64,000 nt of DNA from Costus lasius (GCA_027563935.2 CM050454.1:1286501-1350500); one strand, 5' to 3'. Positions 11,201 to 22,747 are shown, counted from the stretch's first letter. Made by a program: numbers and translations. The notes: generated by a model from the sequence alone, not told the origin.

Positions 11201-12352
11201 AGTCCCAATTCCCATGACAGGCACTAAGGATCCGTCGGTAATAGCTACCGGGGAATAAACTCCCCCTGTGGAAAGGGAAGTGAAAAGACTACGATTACCT
11301 GTCATGTGAGAGGACGCACCAGAATCAACTATCCAAGTAGAACCATAAGAAGCAAAAGTAGCTATACCGGAAGCGTGACTGGAAGAGGCTATGAAGGTGG
11401 ATGCCCCCGTAGTAGACTCGGATGTGGACTGGAGAAAGCGAGCATACTCAGCTACCGAAATGGTAACAGTGTCAGTGGCAGACGGTGCAGGGAGAGCTGC
11501 AGGAATTGATACAGCATGGGAGGAGGGCGCGTCAGACACAGACGCAGTCCGAGCAGAGGGAAGCCCAAACTTCTGCCAACACCTGTCTGGAGTGTGATTT
11601 GTGCGACCACAGTGCGTGCAGGGCGGAAGAGTACGACCACGGCCACGGCCCCGTCCCCGTCCATGACCACGCCCGCGGCCGAAAGAAGGGGGAACGGGTG
11701 AGGATGCAAGAGCACTCGGTGTGTCCCGGGTCGGTGAAGTAGTCGTCACACGTAAAAGACGAGAGAAGGCTCCCTGAAGAGTGGTAATCGTAGAATCCAA
11801 TAACAACTGAGAACCCAAGGCTGAATATTTAGGATTGAGGCATGATAAATATTTGGCCACCAGAAATTCTTGCCGCTGTTGGAGAGTAACCTCAATGTCA
11901 GATGAGGCGGGATGATACTGACAAAGTTCGTCCCACTTTCCTTGTAACAAGGCATATGTTTCCTGGAAGGATCGATCTTCCTGTTGTAGATTGATAATTT
12001 CTTCATAGAGACGGAGAACATGACTTAGATTCTGTCTGGAGGCATAAGTGCCAGTTAGAAATTCCCAAGCAGACTTGGTAGTTTTCTGATACATAATGGT
12101 AGATGCAACCTTGGTGTCCATGCTATGAAGTAATAAATTTAGGACAGCCATATCTGATCGACGCCACGAATCATAAGTGGGATCAGTAGGAAGAGGAGCA
12201 GACTGAGTGAGGTGATGCTCCTTTCCATGAGATCCCAGAAAAAGGCGAACTAACTGAGACCATAACTGAAAGTTTGTACCATCAAACTTAATAATATTTG
12301 TTCCAAATGTGGTGCCAGGTTTAAAATCCATGTTAGAGGACAAAGAATCCAT
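8249..12352 (-). CDS. Copia Gag-Pol polyprotein
   Basis: One uninterrupted frame encoding all retrotransposition functions. The start chosen is the ATG at 12352 (MDSLSSNMDFKPGTTFG); the frame stays open for 17 more codons upstream to 12403. In order: Gag with the KFDGTNFQLWSQLVRLFL motif, a CX2CX4HX4C zinc knuckle (CTHCGRTNHTPDRC), aspartic protease (WIVDSGASSHMTGN), the GAG-pre-integrase motif (LWHYRLGHP), integrase (HSDIWGP, GVAERKNRHLLEVAR), reverse transcriptase (ARLVAKGFSQ, YVDDMLL) and RNase H (SDADYAGNIDDRKSVSGY, ARSSCEAEYRAM). The order PR-IN-RT-RH defines Ty1/copia. The total of about 1,370 aa is normal for the family, and no stop or frameshift is seen. The C-terminal end nearly touches the polypurine tract. 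Confidence 0.95.
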   Translation of the reverse strand: MDSLSSNMDFKPGTTFGTNIIKFDGTNFQLWSQLVRLFLGSHGKEHHLTQSAPLPTDPTYDSWRRSDMAVLNLLLHSMDTKVASTIMYQKTTKSAWEFLTGTYASRQNLSHVLRLYEEIINLQQEDRSFQETYALLQGKWDELCQYHPASSDIEVTLQQRQEFLVAKYLSCLNPKYSALGSQLLLDSTITTLQGAFSRLLRVTTTSPTRDTPSALASSPVPPSFGRGRGHGRGRGRGRGRTLPPCTHCGRTNHTPDRCWQKFGLPSARTASVSDAPSSHAVSIPAALPAPSATDTVTISVAEYARFLQSTSESTTGASTFIASSSHASGIATFASYGSTWIVDSGASSHMTGNRSLFTSLSTGGVYSPVAITDGSLVPVMGIGTVLFSSTILLSHVLYIPSFPVNLFSVRVFTTTCNCSVTFLPSHCLFQDLRTKQTIGGGPRRGGVYTLLPSAVSQALSSTAVSPLLWHYRLGHPFAARLQHVLSLPSRPSFHCDACELGKHHRTSLPSASTSRSLHPFHLVHSDIWGPSPVPGRDGHKYFVTFIDDFSRVCWCYVLSKRSELFDVFCNFCAEIKTQFGVPVKILRSDNALEYTSTFFQSFCRSHGIIHQTTCSYTSSKNGVAERKNRHLLEVARTLLFHMKVPRSYWADAVLTASFLINRVSTPVLNGRSPFSLLFPAQTPFSLPPRVFGCLCYVHALGPGVDKLSPRATRCVFLGYSRTQKGYRCFDPSSGRLFTSVDVTFDESRSFFSSATSPVSSSSSSSGLLPVPVILPASPPVSASSSPDPSVGTLQVYHRRPRPPPAAPSSSAVPDDSLPIALRKGKRHASHYPVSHYVSYDHLSPSFRAFSVALSSVSLPTSPLQAMSLPHWKQAMDAEMTVLQARHTWTLVPLPPGARVVPCRWVFAVKFNSDGSIARHKARLVAKGFSQIHGLDYHDTFSPVARLNSVRALFSLAVNGKWSLHQMDVTSVFLYGDLTEEVFMEQPPGYVAQGEMVCKLHKSIYGLKQSPRAWFHKLSQIMTSFGFRHSQADHSIFIRRSKSGVTILAVYVDDMLLTGDDRQGIEETKNHLQSHFSIKNLGTPKYFLGIEVAYQRDCVFLSQRKYVLDLLDEIGMSDCKPVDSPLIPNQKYSDNEESEYIDATQYRRLVGKLNYLTVTRPDISHAVGIISQFMQKPKQCHWDAATRVVQYIKGAPGQGLKYCKNGHTRIEAYSDADYAGNIDDRKSVSGYCTYLGGNLVTWRSKKQSVVARSSCEAEYRAMAHIICEMLWLRNFLQECGINCPNPMNMFCDNQAAIFIANNPVFHERTKHIEVDCHFIKEAINNKLVTTPYLKSEDQIADIFTKALGSTRIKNLCNKLCLINIFSPA

Positions 12353-12403
12353 AGTGATATAGCAGTAAGAGAGCACCAAGTACCAAATTGAGTGGCAAAT
12401 CAA

Positions 12404-13166
12404 GAAGTGAGTGTCACCTTGGAGTTATGAGCAAAAAACGAGTTCACCACGTGCTAGAAAGAAGCTCGACTTGGACAAGATGGTGCCCAAGATGGAAAGT
12501 TGTCCAAGTTGGAGAAGGTCGAGCGCCTGAGGCTTCTAGAAATCCAGCCGCCCGAGCCCTAGAAATGCAGCCTCGTCCTCCACATAACCCGGCAGCATCG
12601 CAAATTACAGCTATGGCAGTCTCCACACTATATGTTTCTAGCTTCCCTTGGTGCAGCAGGTACGGGAAGAAGAAGTGCGGCTTCGGCGGCGGAAGGAGGA
12701 GCAGCGGGTGAGCCTTCGACGGAAGGAGGAGAAACCGCGAGCCTTCTACGAAAGGAGGAGAAGCCGAAGGAGGAGCAACGGCGGGCCTTCGACGGAAGGA
12801 GGAGCAGTAGCCACTAGCAGCGGCGGGCTTTCGCCGCGAGGAGGGAGAGAAATTTCCTCATCGCCAACCTCAAACGAGCACAGAGACGTGGAGAACTCGC
12901 GAGGAGGAAGCTAGAAGTGGCAAGGGAAGCTTGGCGCATCACGCGGCCATGCCACGGCCGGTGAGAACTCGCGCCAAGTGCACGAAGCGCCCTGCCCTAG
13001 CGCCGACAAGAACTCCTCTTCTCTTGATTACAGGTTATAGAGGAGAAGAAGAAGAGACAGGCGGCGGGGAAGCGGCGGCGGAGAAGCAGCAGCGGCGGCG
13101 GCGGCAAAGTAGCAGCGGCGGCGGAGTTGCAGCAGCAGCAGCGTGAGCGGTGGTAGAGAAACGCTC
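12404..13166 (-). other. Copia 5' untranslated leader
   Basis: Between the primer binding site and the gag frame. GC-rich, purine-rich on the plus strand, with imperfect repeats of GCGGGCCTTCGACGGAAGGA-like sequence at 12690-12840. No coding motif. Presumed leader and packaging region. Confidence 0.6.
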
Positions 13167-13178
13167 GCTCTGATACCA
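13167..13178 (-). other. Copia primer binding site
   Basis: The minus strand reads TGGTATCAGAGC directly after the 5' LTR, complementary to the 3' end of plant initiator tRNA-Met. Confidence 0.9.
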
Positions 13179-13311
13179 AGTTGAAACAAAGAACCCAAAA
13201 ACTTAATCATTCCATTAGGGTAACACCCTTTTACATATGAGTTATAGGGTTAACGGGTAAAGAAGGTTTAAACCCTAAAACCATTAACCTAATATCAATA
13301 AGGCACTAACA
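13179..13311 (-). repeat. 5' LTR of the copia element
   Basis: 133 bp, near-identical to the 3' LTR at 8109-8241. Very short LTRs for a full-length copia element. Confidence 0.9.
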
Positions 13312-16300
13312 CACAGCATAGGTGGAAGGCAAAGAATGCCTCCTAGCCATGGGTGAGATACCAAACTCACACAGAGCTAGAATTCTAACATATAAACACT
13401 CAAAAAGTTTTGAGTCAAAAGCTCTATATACAGGACCTCGTCTTATAAATAATAAAGGATGCACCAGGCTATTTGTATGACAAGAACTATTTTTACACAA
13501 ACAAATGTAACAGATTTTCCACCACATTATATCAAGATATATGATTAGGAAAATAAAAAAGAACATGATTAGTACTGATTTTGATGGATAAGTTATAGGC
13601 TATTACGATTAACCACAATTGCACACACTAAGTAGCTGCTGATGTATAGCCACAATAGAAAAGACCTCCTTTCTGGAAGTAACTATTAGGATTTTCCAGA
13701 TATTTACCTTTGAACGATAGCCAACATCAAGAATACCAAATCCTCGGGACAGGAACTTCCTCAAATTCCTCCATTATCTGGAATAAACAATAAATAGTAC
13801 AGGCACATGAACTTGAATCAAATGCACATGCAACTTACAGTGACCTTATTATTATAACTAGCAAGCAAGATATTCAAAGTTCAGTATCTAATATAAGCAA
13901 AAGGAAATAAGGATTTACGAATTGTGAAAAAAAAAACATTTAAACAGATGAGTAAAAGAGATAGCAACTGGTGTTGGACTAGTCACCGAGTGATCTAACT
14001 GGAACTTAAGTATTGAAATTCAGTGAGACTCTCAACCTACTATTAATAAAAAAGAACAAGATTTGACTTGGGTTTTGAAATTTCGTGCCAAGAAACATAT
14101 TTTAGAATGCAGCTAAGAAGATAAGATAGAGGATTTATGACATTTTCTGAAACTAGTTTGCACTATGTTTACCATCTAACCTTTAAAACATCGTTTTTAA
14201 AAATGCAAGTTTTCAGAATAAAACTATGTCAGAAGAGTGGCATACTTCAAATATTTCACAGAAACACATTATAAAATCCAAAATTATATGGTAGAAGATG
14301 CTTCCTCTGTAATTCTTTAAGTACCAATTTTACCTCATGCAGTGATAGATAAGATGGATGGTTTTGGCATCAATTATTTAATTCACTGAGAAATGTCGAG
14401 TATTGGATTACAGGTCATCCAATCTAAAATGATTCCTATGATATTAATCCCGTTAAATTTGTCATTGTTGATTCCAATTCTTTTCATATCAGCATCAGGA
14501 ACTCAGATTCAAATGCCAGGCATCAAATGATGAAAAAGGTTAATATGTAGCTAAATTCTTAATGTGGTTGTGTTCAGGATAAATGTTGATATTACCCCTG
14601 TGCCTTTACTGAGATAAAGTCCACCACCGCGCACAAGAAGCCAGAGACCACCATCAGCTCTCCATCCCATATTTTGAATACGACGGGTACTTCTCTGTTA
14701 TGTGGTTGCCAGAATGTCTGCAGACAAGATTAAGCTTTCTTGAATGAACACATTCAGTAGATGCGTGTTCTTAAGCAAGAAAACAAAGAAGGCCTTTCGG
14801 CTGTTTTCAAGAAAACAAACTCAGTGAAAAGCAGGTTCTCTATTTTATAGAGGATTACTATAAAATGGGAAATTTACATATGTGCGCCCCCTTTTGTTTG
14901 TATTTGCATATTAGCCCTACTGTTTTTTTTAAAAAAAATTGAAGTTAGGACTCATGGCATTTCTGAATGTCCAAAATACTTAAGCAAATCAAACAGCCTT
15001 CACATATGAATTCACCCTCTATAGATTTAGAAACAGTTGTTCCATGCTGATGTGCATGCCATGGATTACTTTTGCAAGGCATACAATATAATATTCCTGC
15101 CAACTTGAACAACTTTTCAATCCTGTGCATACTGGTATACCATAAGCAATGTACAATCTTGTCAAGATCATGTGCATGAAAGCCTGATGCCATGATCTCA
15201 TAGACTATATGCATTACCAACAGATGTAGAAAACTGCAAATTCATTGCTATTCACAAATATGCGGAGTTGTCCACCTGGATGAATAATACAATATTCAAG
15301 AAAAATTGAATGCCGTTCTATTCTGTTCTCCTAGTTTAACTGTCATTTGAGCTTAAATATTCCCTTTCTTTAAGAGTTGAAAATAACAGCGTTTCAAGAC
15401 ACCTAGATCCCTAGATCATCCAGAGCTGTCACTAAAGATATGATAAATAGTTTAAAAGGTTCTACTAAAAGCTATGAGTTTAGTAAGCAGTACGGAGCTT
15501 TCTTTCATAATTCCAATAATAAGAAGTTCATAGGCAATAACCTGTCCTGGTTCCCAGGTTAAGTAGAAGTTCCCACGACTTGAGACAGCAACATATTTGC
15601 CATCCGGAGAACGATTTACTGTGTTAAAGGTTCCTGTATAATAGCTTGCACCACTAATACCACTAGAAACTGTTCTGCATAATAGATAACAACACCGCAG
15701 TGAGTAATAGGAATTTAAGTTATCGCATGCCAATAAAGTAGAACAACGGGCAGCAACTTTGTGGATTACAGGAACTATGAACTCTGCATGCATTAAAATA
15801 ACGATTCCACCAATGCAGGTCTAGGGAGGATAAATCTAGATAGCCTATCGCTGCTAGCAAAGAAACAATCCTATTTGTAGCACGTGGACTCTCCCTCTAC
15901 AGCAAAGTTATCTAACAGTCAAGACCATTTGCATCGCATACAAGAAAGCATCACCAAAAGCATAATCATGCATCAGCTGTGGAAACAGATTAACAGTTTT
16001 TTTTATATATATACATGTGAGCAAGAAACGATATTCATTTGTCAGATGAAATGCTGTCAGCCAGCACGACCATCATCCAGTAACATAAACCTGTGCCTGT
16101 ATGGGTTAACTGGTTAGGAGGGGCAGGGAAGGGAGAGGCAAACTCCCCCTTGTTTGGGAATCCTCCATCAATTTACAAGAGGAAACTACACTAACCATCC
16201 ACCTCCACCTCTGCCCGCCACTCTCATCTCCTCGCTCTACCTATAAACAAGGCCTAAAATTTCCAGTAGAGAAACCTATTTCCAAATTAAGCTTGATAAA

Positions 16301-17639
16301 GATTTTCATAATTATGAGCGAGCTGACTTATTTTGTTTAAATGGAAACATATAAAACATCAAACAAGAAATGTACCTGTTAAGTGTAGCTGATACAGTCT
16401 CTTGCACAGCAGCCTTCCAGTTGTATCCTCGATTTGAGGTAACATAGATTGTTCCTTGATCAGTGACCATCTCTGCACTTTTTTCCTCAGTTGCTTTATT
16501 GTAGACCTGCAATATAAGTATATTACACATTCAGATATAACTATCAACACAAAAATCTGAAATAAATAATAATGGCCTAAACAATAATATCCTAACTGAA
16601 GTATGAAGATGAAAAATCCTTATACGTCAAGACCATCTAAATTAGACAAAAAAAAGTTCATTACTTTGCTATCATTAGATGCATCCTATGGACTTAAAAG
16701 TTACAGCAATTTATATTGTCAGTTCTAAGTCAAGTAATTATTAGATAGACCTACCAAATTCATACTGTCAGAGAATCATATGCTAGTACAAAAGATGTTC
16801 ACGAAACCATGTACATGCAAATAGTTGGGAGACGAGATTGTTTGCATTGACAATGAGTAGGTCCTTCAAAATGAATTAAGAAAAACTTGATCATGTCAGG
16901 CCACGGATAGATATTCAATTACCTACACATTAAAATACTGGATTTACAGAATATTCGTTATACTTATGGGTTGACCAGACAGTGAAGATGCAGATAGCAT
17001 GATGTGCATTGCATTCCATTACCATATCTCCAGAAAGCTCCGCACTCAGAGGTATTCTTTCCCAGTTTTCACCTGCATCTGAAGTGCACAATAAAATAGC
17101 TGGTTTTCTGACAATCCATCCTTCCTTCCCGTTGAAGCTAATGAAGTTAAATCTGTAATTAAAATCTTCATCTTGTGTGGAAGGTATGGATCGTGGGGAC
17201 CAAGTATTTCCCCCATCTTTTGTGTCCAATATTGTTTGCCTTGTCCCCAGTAGAAAACCTAAAGACAAATAACTCAGTTTAAATTTTGATTCATGTGACA
17301 TACAGATGCAGACAACACTACACTGTATATATGTTAGAGGCATTTTAAATACAACTGAAAAAAATAGTAAGATAATGATGGTGAGAACAAGTGTGCAGAG
17401 TAAGAGATACCACATAAATGCAAATGGGAATTAGAATATGAGGGATATAGTTAATATGTAATTCAACAAATAACAAGTATACACTAGAAATTTTCCTTGA
17501 AGACTAATGCTGGAAAGTTCATAAAATGAAGTTTAACCATTTGCCGAGGAAAAGACGAACAGTGGGCTCGCAAAAATTTTGCATAATGTCCACTTAGTAT
17601 CCTTAGGCTGAATATGTAACCAAATAATGTATTTCTTTC

Positions 17640-17755
17640 TTTTCTATTATTAATCAATTCTCTTACTTACCTGTGGCAGAAAAACAAACGAACAGAAATG
17701 CTGTTGAGTATCACTTGATGATTTTCTATTATTAATCAATTCTCTTACTTACCTG
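17640..17755. repeat. 34 bp direct repeat at the array boundary
   Basis: A 34 bp sequence starting TTTTCTATTATTAATCAATT and ending TTACCTG occurs at 17640-17673 and again, identical, at 17722-17755. Copy B has it once (near 60361-60394). The second copy sits exactly where similarity to copy B ends and the array starts, so it looks like filler DNA made during repair of the break that removed HCF136 exon 1. Confidence 0.8.
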
Positions 17756-18089
17756 CACCCCATGCACCCCCGGCACCTGCGGCTCCCCCAGCATTAGCGG
17801 CGACACCAGTGTGATTGCACCGAACTCGGATTCTAAGAGTCCAACCTAGATTGGCAACACGCGGTACTTCCAGGTGTTACTAGTTGAATAGCGCACTGTC
17901 GGGGGCGACCTGCAAGCGTGGTACTCTCAAGCGTTACTGGTTGAGTAGTGCACTGTCAGAGGCGACATGCGAGCGTGATACTCCCAGGCGTTACTGGTTG
18001 AGTAGCGTAAAGTCAGGGTTGACGTACGCAGCGAGCGCATTTCTCCTAGGCGTTACTAGTCGAGTCGCGTATTGTCGGGTTTGACGTAC

Positions 18090-18888
18090 GCAACACAATG
18101 TCGGGAGCGACATGTGATATTATGCTTGTCTCCGGGGGCGCAGGGGCGGTGACACAAATTAGCCATTTATTGAGCAGGTTTTGGCAGCCCAGAACGGGTG
18201 GACCCGAGCCGATTTGCTCCTTGACCATGGCTGGTCAAATGGGTTGGGATTAATTCCAATTGTGTCAAATCTTAGATCAATTGGAATTGAAGCTGGAGCG
18301 AGGCAATGGTTACTCGGCTGAAGAAATACCTTGTATCATTATATAACTTGCTCTTAACAAAATATGTCAGGTGAAAACCCCACATGGCTGGATGCATGGC
18401 TGAACACGTGGCTAGAGGAGAATGGTGAAGCTTGGAAATGCATCTGATTGGAGGGGGATATAAAAATAGAAAAAAACAAAACAAAGGAGCCAGCGGTACG
18501 CTTTCTTCGCCCTTTCTCCGTAAACCACCGGAAAGAGGAGATGGCAATCTTCGTTGGCAAGGGAGCGGCGCTCACTTCGTGCAGCGTCCGAGCGGATCCG
18601 GTCGGATCACATTTTTTTGTTCCTCTCTCCTCCCATTCTCTTCTTAGTTGTTGTGGATTTGAGTGTAATGATTTGGGAGAGGAATGTGCTTGAGCCGCCT
18701 ATGGCCACAAGCAGAGAGTGATCTAGGAAGAAAGTTTAGAATCGTTACATTGTATTCAAGTTGTATTCAGAGTTCTTCAAGTCAGCAAGTTATCGTTTTT
18801 CTCTCCGCTTTCGTCTGCGTTAGTGAGGCTGAGGCGAGTACAAGCAGTTGCGCCCGTCTGCCAATTACAGCCTGGTCAACGGCTGTAA
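18090..18888 (+). repeat. Array module 1
   Basis: Begins ACACAATGTCGGGAGCGACA, contains a TATAAAAATAG box near 18459 and ends at the small hairpin ACAGCC-TGGTCAAC-GGCTGT (18867-18886). The TATA box followed by a purine-rich leader suggests a promoter-bearing unit such as an LTR or element 5' end. No long reading frame. Confidence 0.75.
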
Positions 18889-19140
18889 CACAGGGGGTGT
18901 CGAGGGGTGCCGCGGGAACTAGGGGTGCGGAAGCCGAGGGTGCCACTAGGTTTATGTTGATGATGCAATTGGATGCCATTATTATGAGTTTTAGAAGTGC
19001 CAGTGGCGCTACGAGGGCTAGGGGAGCCGCAGGTGCCGGGAGCGAAGCCGGGGGTTCCGAGGGTGCTTGGGGCGCCAGGGGTACAGTGTGTGCAGAGGAT
19101 GCCGCGGGTGCTGGAGCGGGTGCTGGGGGCGCCGGGAGAG

Positions 19141-19437
19141 CCACAGCCGCTATACGAGCGCTTTAACAGTTTTCCATCGCAAAAATAATAAACATAGACC
19201 TAAAGATATATGTATATATATAAAAGAATATCGGAGAGTGAAATCATTACACCTGCTCAAGCCAACCTCTCTAGAACGTAAGGTGAGTGAGTCCACCCAC
19301 TCGAACGGTGATGAGGAGATAGAGCAAGTGCAATGATTACACTCCCCGACATTCTTCTATATATGTAATATATCTTTTGGTCTATGCTTATTATTTTTGC
19401 GATGGAAAACCGCCAAAGCGCTCGCATAGCGGCTGCG
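19141..19437. repeat. Fold-back block 1
   Basis: Imperfect inverted repeat. The left arm (19141-19200 and beyond, CCACAGCCGCTATACGAGCG...) pairs with the right arm (19379-19437, ...CGCTCGCATAGCGGCTG). The arms continue inward through the AT-rich part (ATCGGAGAGTGAAATCATTA against TAATGATT-ACTCCCCGA types), leaving a loop of about 60 bp. Confidence 0.8.
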
Positions 19438-19822
19438 ACTCCCCCGGCACCCGCGGCGCCCCCTGTACCCCCGACGACCCAGGCAACCCCTGGCACCCCA
19501 CCCGGCACCCACAACTCCCGCAGCACTCGCGGCGCCACCGGTGTGACGGCAACGAACTCTGATTTTGAGAGTTCAACCTAAATTGGCAACACGCGGTACT
19601 CTCAGGCGTTACTTATGGAGTAGCGCATTGTCGGGGGGCAACGTGCGAGCATGGTACTCTCAGGCGTTATTAGTTGAGTAGTGCACTGTCGGGGGTTACG
19701 TACGAGCGTGGTACTCCCAGGCGTTACTGGTTGAGTAGTGTATAGTCGGGGGCGACATACGCAACGAGCGCAGTTCTCCCAGGCATTACTGGTCAAGACG
19801 CGTATTGTCGGGTGCGACGTAC

Positions 19823-20600
19823 ACAACACAATGTCGGGGGCGACATGTGATATTATGCTTGACTGCGGGGGCATAGGGGCTTAGGCACAAATTAGCCATT
19901 TATTGAGCGGGTTTTGGCAGCCCAGAATGGATGGACCCGAGCCGATTTGCTCCTTGACCAAGGCTGGTCCAATGGGTTGGATTAATTCCAATTGAGCTAA
20001 ATTTTAGATCAATTGGAATTGAAGCTGGAGCGAGGCAATGGTTACTTGGCTAAAGAAATACCTTGTATTCATTATATAACTTGCTATTACCAAAATGTGT
20101 CATGTGAAACTCCACATGGCTGGAAGCATGGCTGAGCCCGTGGCTAGAGGAGAATGGTGAAGCTTGGAAATACATCTGATTGGAGGGGGATATAAAAATA
20201 GAAAAAAAAACAAAGGAGCCAGAGGTACGCTTTCTTCACCCTTTCTCCGTGAACCACTGGGGTCGGCGATCTTCGTTGGCAAGGGAGCGGCGCTCGCTTT
20301 GTGAAGTGTACAGGTGGATCCGATCGAATCACATTTTTTTGTTCCTTTCTCCTCTCATTCTCTTCTTGGTAGTTGTGGATTTGAGTCGAAGGATTTGGGA
20401 GAGGAATGTGCGTGAGCAGCCTATGGACACAAGTAGAGAGTGATCTAGGAAGAAGGTTTAGAATCGTTACATTGTATTCAGAGTTTTTCAAGTCAACAAG
20501 TCGTCGTTTTTCTCTCTGCTTTCGTCTGCGTGAGTGAGGCTAAGGCGAGTACAAGCAGTTGCTCTCGTCTGCCAATTACAGCCTGGTCAACGGCTGTAAC
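19823..20600 (+). repeat. Array module 2
   Basis: Same content and order as module 1 (starts near ACACAATGTCGGGGGCGACA, TATAAAAATAG box near 20191, ends with the ACAGCC...GGCTGT hairpin near 20578-20597). Confidence 0.75.
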
Positions 20601-20840
20601 ACAGGGGGTTGTCGGGGGAGCCGTGGGAACTAGGGGTACGGAAGCCGAGGGTGCCGCTAGGTTTATGTTGATGATGTAATTGAATGTCATTATTATGAGT
20701 TTCGGGAGTGCCGGTGGCGCTGCGAGGGTTGGGGGAGCGCAGGTGCCGGGAGCGAAGCTGGGGTTCCGGGGGTGCTTGGGGCGCCGGGTGTACAGTGGGT
20801 GCAGAGAATGCCGCCGGTGCCGGAGCGGGCACCGGGGGAG

Positions 20841-21137
20841 CCACAGCCGCTATACAAGCGCTTTGACGGTTTTCCATCGCAAAAATAATAAACATAGACC
20901 TAAAGATATATGTATATATATAAAAGAATATCGGGGAGTGAAATCATTACACCTGCTCAATCCAACCTCTGGAACACAAGGTGAGCGAATCCACCCACTC
21001 GAACGGTGGCGAGGAGACAGAGCAAGTGTAATGATTCCACTCCCCGACATTCTTCTATATATGTATTATATCTTTTGGTCTATGCTTATTGTTTTTACGA
21101 TGAAAAACCGCCGAAGCGCTCGTATAGCGGCTGCGGC
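20841..21137. repeat. Fold-back block 2
   Basis: Second copy of the inverted repeat: CCACAGCCGCTATACAAGCG on the left, CGCTCGTATAGCGGCTGCGG on the right, same AT-rich inner arms. Confidence 0.8.
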
Positions 21138-21534
21138 TCTCCCGGCGCCCACAGCACCCCCCGGCGCCCCCTGCGCCCCCTATACCCCCGACTACCCAGG
21201 CAACCCCGGAGCCCCCGGCACCTGCGACTCCCGCAGCACTCACGGCGCCACCGGTGTGACGGCAACAAACTCTGATTTTGAGAGTCCAACCTAAATTGGC
21301 AACACGCGGTACTCTCAGGCGTTACTTGTTGAGTAGCACATTGTCGGGGGCGACGTGCGAGCATGGTACTCTCAAGCGTTATTAGTTGAGTAGTGCACTG
21401 TCGGGGGTGAGTACGAGCGTAGTACTCCCAGATATTACTGGTTGAGTAGCATATAGTCAGGGGCGACGTACGCAGCGAGCGCGGTTCTCCCAGGTGTTAT
21501 AGGTCGAGACGCGTATTGTCGGGTGCGACGTACG

Positions 21535-22325
21535 CAACACAATGTCGAGGGCGACATGTGATATTATGCTTGACTGCGGGGGCATAGGGGCGGTAGCACA
21601 AATTAGCCATTTATTGAGTGGGTTTTGGCGGCCCAGAATGGATGAACCTGAGCCGATTTGCTCCTTGACCAAGGCTGGTCCAATGAGTTGGAATTAATTC
21701 CAATTGAGCCAAATTTTGGATCGATTGGAATTGAAGCTGGTGCGAGGCAATGGTTACTCGGCTAAAGAAATACCTTGTATTCATTATATAACTTGCTATT
21801 ACCAAAATATATCACGTGAAACTCCACATGGCTGGATGCATGGCTGAGCACATGGCTAGAGGAGAATGGTGAAGCTTGGAAATGCATCTGATTGGAGGGG
21901 GATACAAAAATAGAAAAAAACAAAGGTATGCTTTCTTCACCCTTTCTCCGTGAATCACTGGATAGAGGGGTCGGCGATCTTCGTTGGCAAGGGAGCGGCG
22001 CTCGCTTCGTGTAGTGTCCGGGTGGATCCGATCGAATCACATTTTTTTTGTTCCTTTCTCCTCCCATTCTCTTCTTGGTTGTTGTGGATATGATTTGAGT
22101 GGAAGGATTTGGGAGAAGATTATGCGTGAGCAGCCTATGGCCACAAGTAGAGAGTGATCTAGGAAGAAGGTTTAGAATCATTACATTGTATTCAAGTGGT
22201 ATTCAGAGTTCTTCAAGTCAGCAAGTCGTCGTTTTTCTCTCCGCTTTCGTCTGCGTGAGTGAGGCTGAGGCGAGTATAAGCAATTGCACTCATCTGCCGA
22301 TTACAGCCTGGTCAACGACTGTAAC
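21535..22325 (+). repeat. Array module 3
   Basis: Third module. The end hairpin is imperfect here (ACAGCC-TGGTCAAC-GACTGT). The TATA box is altered (GATACAAAAATAG). After this module the spacer runs in the opposite orientation to that after modules 1, 2 and 4. Confidence 0.75.
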
Positions 22326-22747
22326 AACTAGCACTCCCGAAACTTATAATAATGGAATCCAACTGCATCATCAACATAAATGTACCGGCACCCCTGTGCC
22401 CCCGACACCTCCAGCTCACGCAGTTCCCCCGACACCCCCTGCGCCCCCGGCGCCTCCCCAAGCACCCGCGGCTCCCCCGGCTCCAACGGCACCCCCGACT
22501 CCTGCGGCACCTCTGGCTCTTGCGGCGCCCCCTATACCCGCGACGCCCCTAGCAAATCCCCCGGAACCTGCGGCTACCATTTCCCTGAATGGCTTCACCA
22601 TAACCATAACAGCCACCCCCGAGTGCTTAGGGAGCCGCAGGTGCCGAAAGGAGCGCTGCGGGCTCCAAGGGTGCTTGGGGCGCCGGGGTTACAGTGGGTG
22701 TAGGAGGCGCTGCGGATGCCAGTGCGGGTGCTGGGGGCACCGGGGGA

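Larger units (their letters stand above)
8109..13311 (-). mobile_element. Ty1/copia LTR retrotransposon, complete
   Basis: A 5.2 kb element in minus orientation, in intron 6 of HCF136 copy A. The two 133 bp LTRs (8109-8241 and 13179-13311) differ at about two positions, so insertion was recent. They are flanked by the 5 bp target duplication CACAG (8104-8108 and 13312-13316). The empty site in copy B reads TTCACAGCATAGG. A primer binding site complementary to initiator tRNA-Met, a purine-rich tract and one long polyprotein frame are all present, so the element may be autonomous. Confidence 0.95.
7476..17258 (-). pseudogene. HCF136: HCF136 photosystem II assembly factor, copy A, truncated
   Basis: Exons 2 to 8 of HCF136 on the minus strand: 17258-17023, 16506-16376, 15674-15542, 14717-14596, 13777-13708, 7894-7779 and 7542-7476. 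Recognisable peptides include [54 protein letters not shown] and [19 protein letters not shown]. Compared with copy B, exon 5 lacks 1 bp (near 14690) and exon 6 lacks 5 bp (near 13742), each shifting the frame. Conserved positions have also drifted, for example [10 protein letters not shown] to [10 protein letters not shown]. Exon 1, with the transit peptide and thylakoid signal, is missing; the homology stops in intron 1 and the repeat array begins there. A 5.2 kb copia element interrupts intron 6. This copy cannot make a functional HCF136. Confidence 0.92.
2418..17724. repeat. Segmental duplication copy A (NPH3-like + HCF136)
   Basis: The sequence from about 2418 (inside the phytocyanin signal peptide) to about 17724 reappears in the same order and orientation between about 29736 and 60442. 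Matching landmarks: phytocyanin start codon (2444/29763), AT-rich spacer with shared direct repeats (3480-3640/30790-30990), NPH3-like gene (4297-6018/52067-53761), NPH3-HCF136 spacer and HCF136 exons 8 to 2 (7476-17258/55206-59995). Copy A carries a copia insertion that copy B lacks. Similarity ends on the right at an array of repeats. Copy A alone is joined to the rest of the phytocyanin gene, so its left border is likely the original one. Confidence 0.88.
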
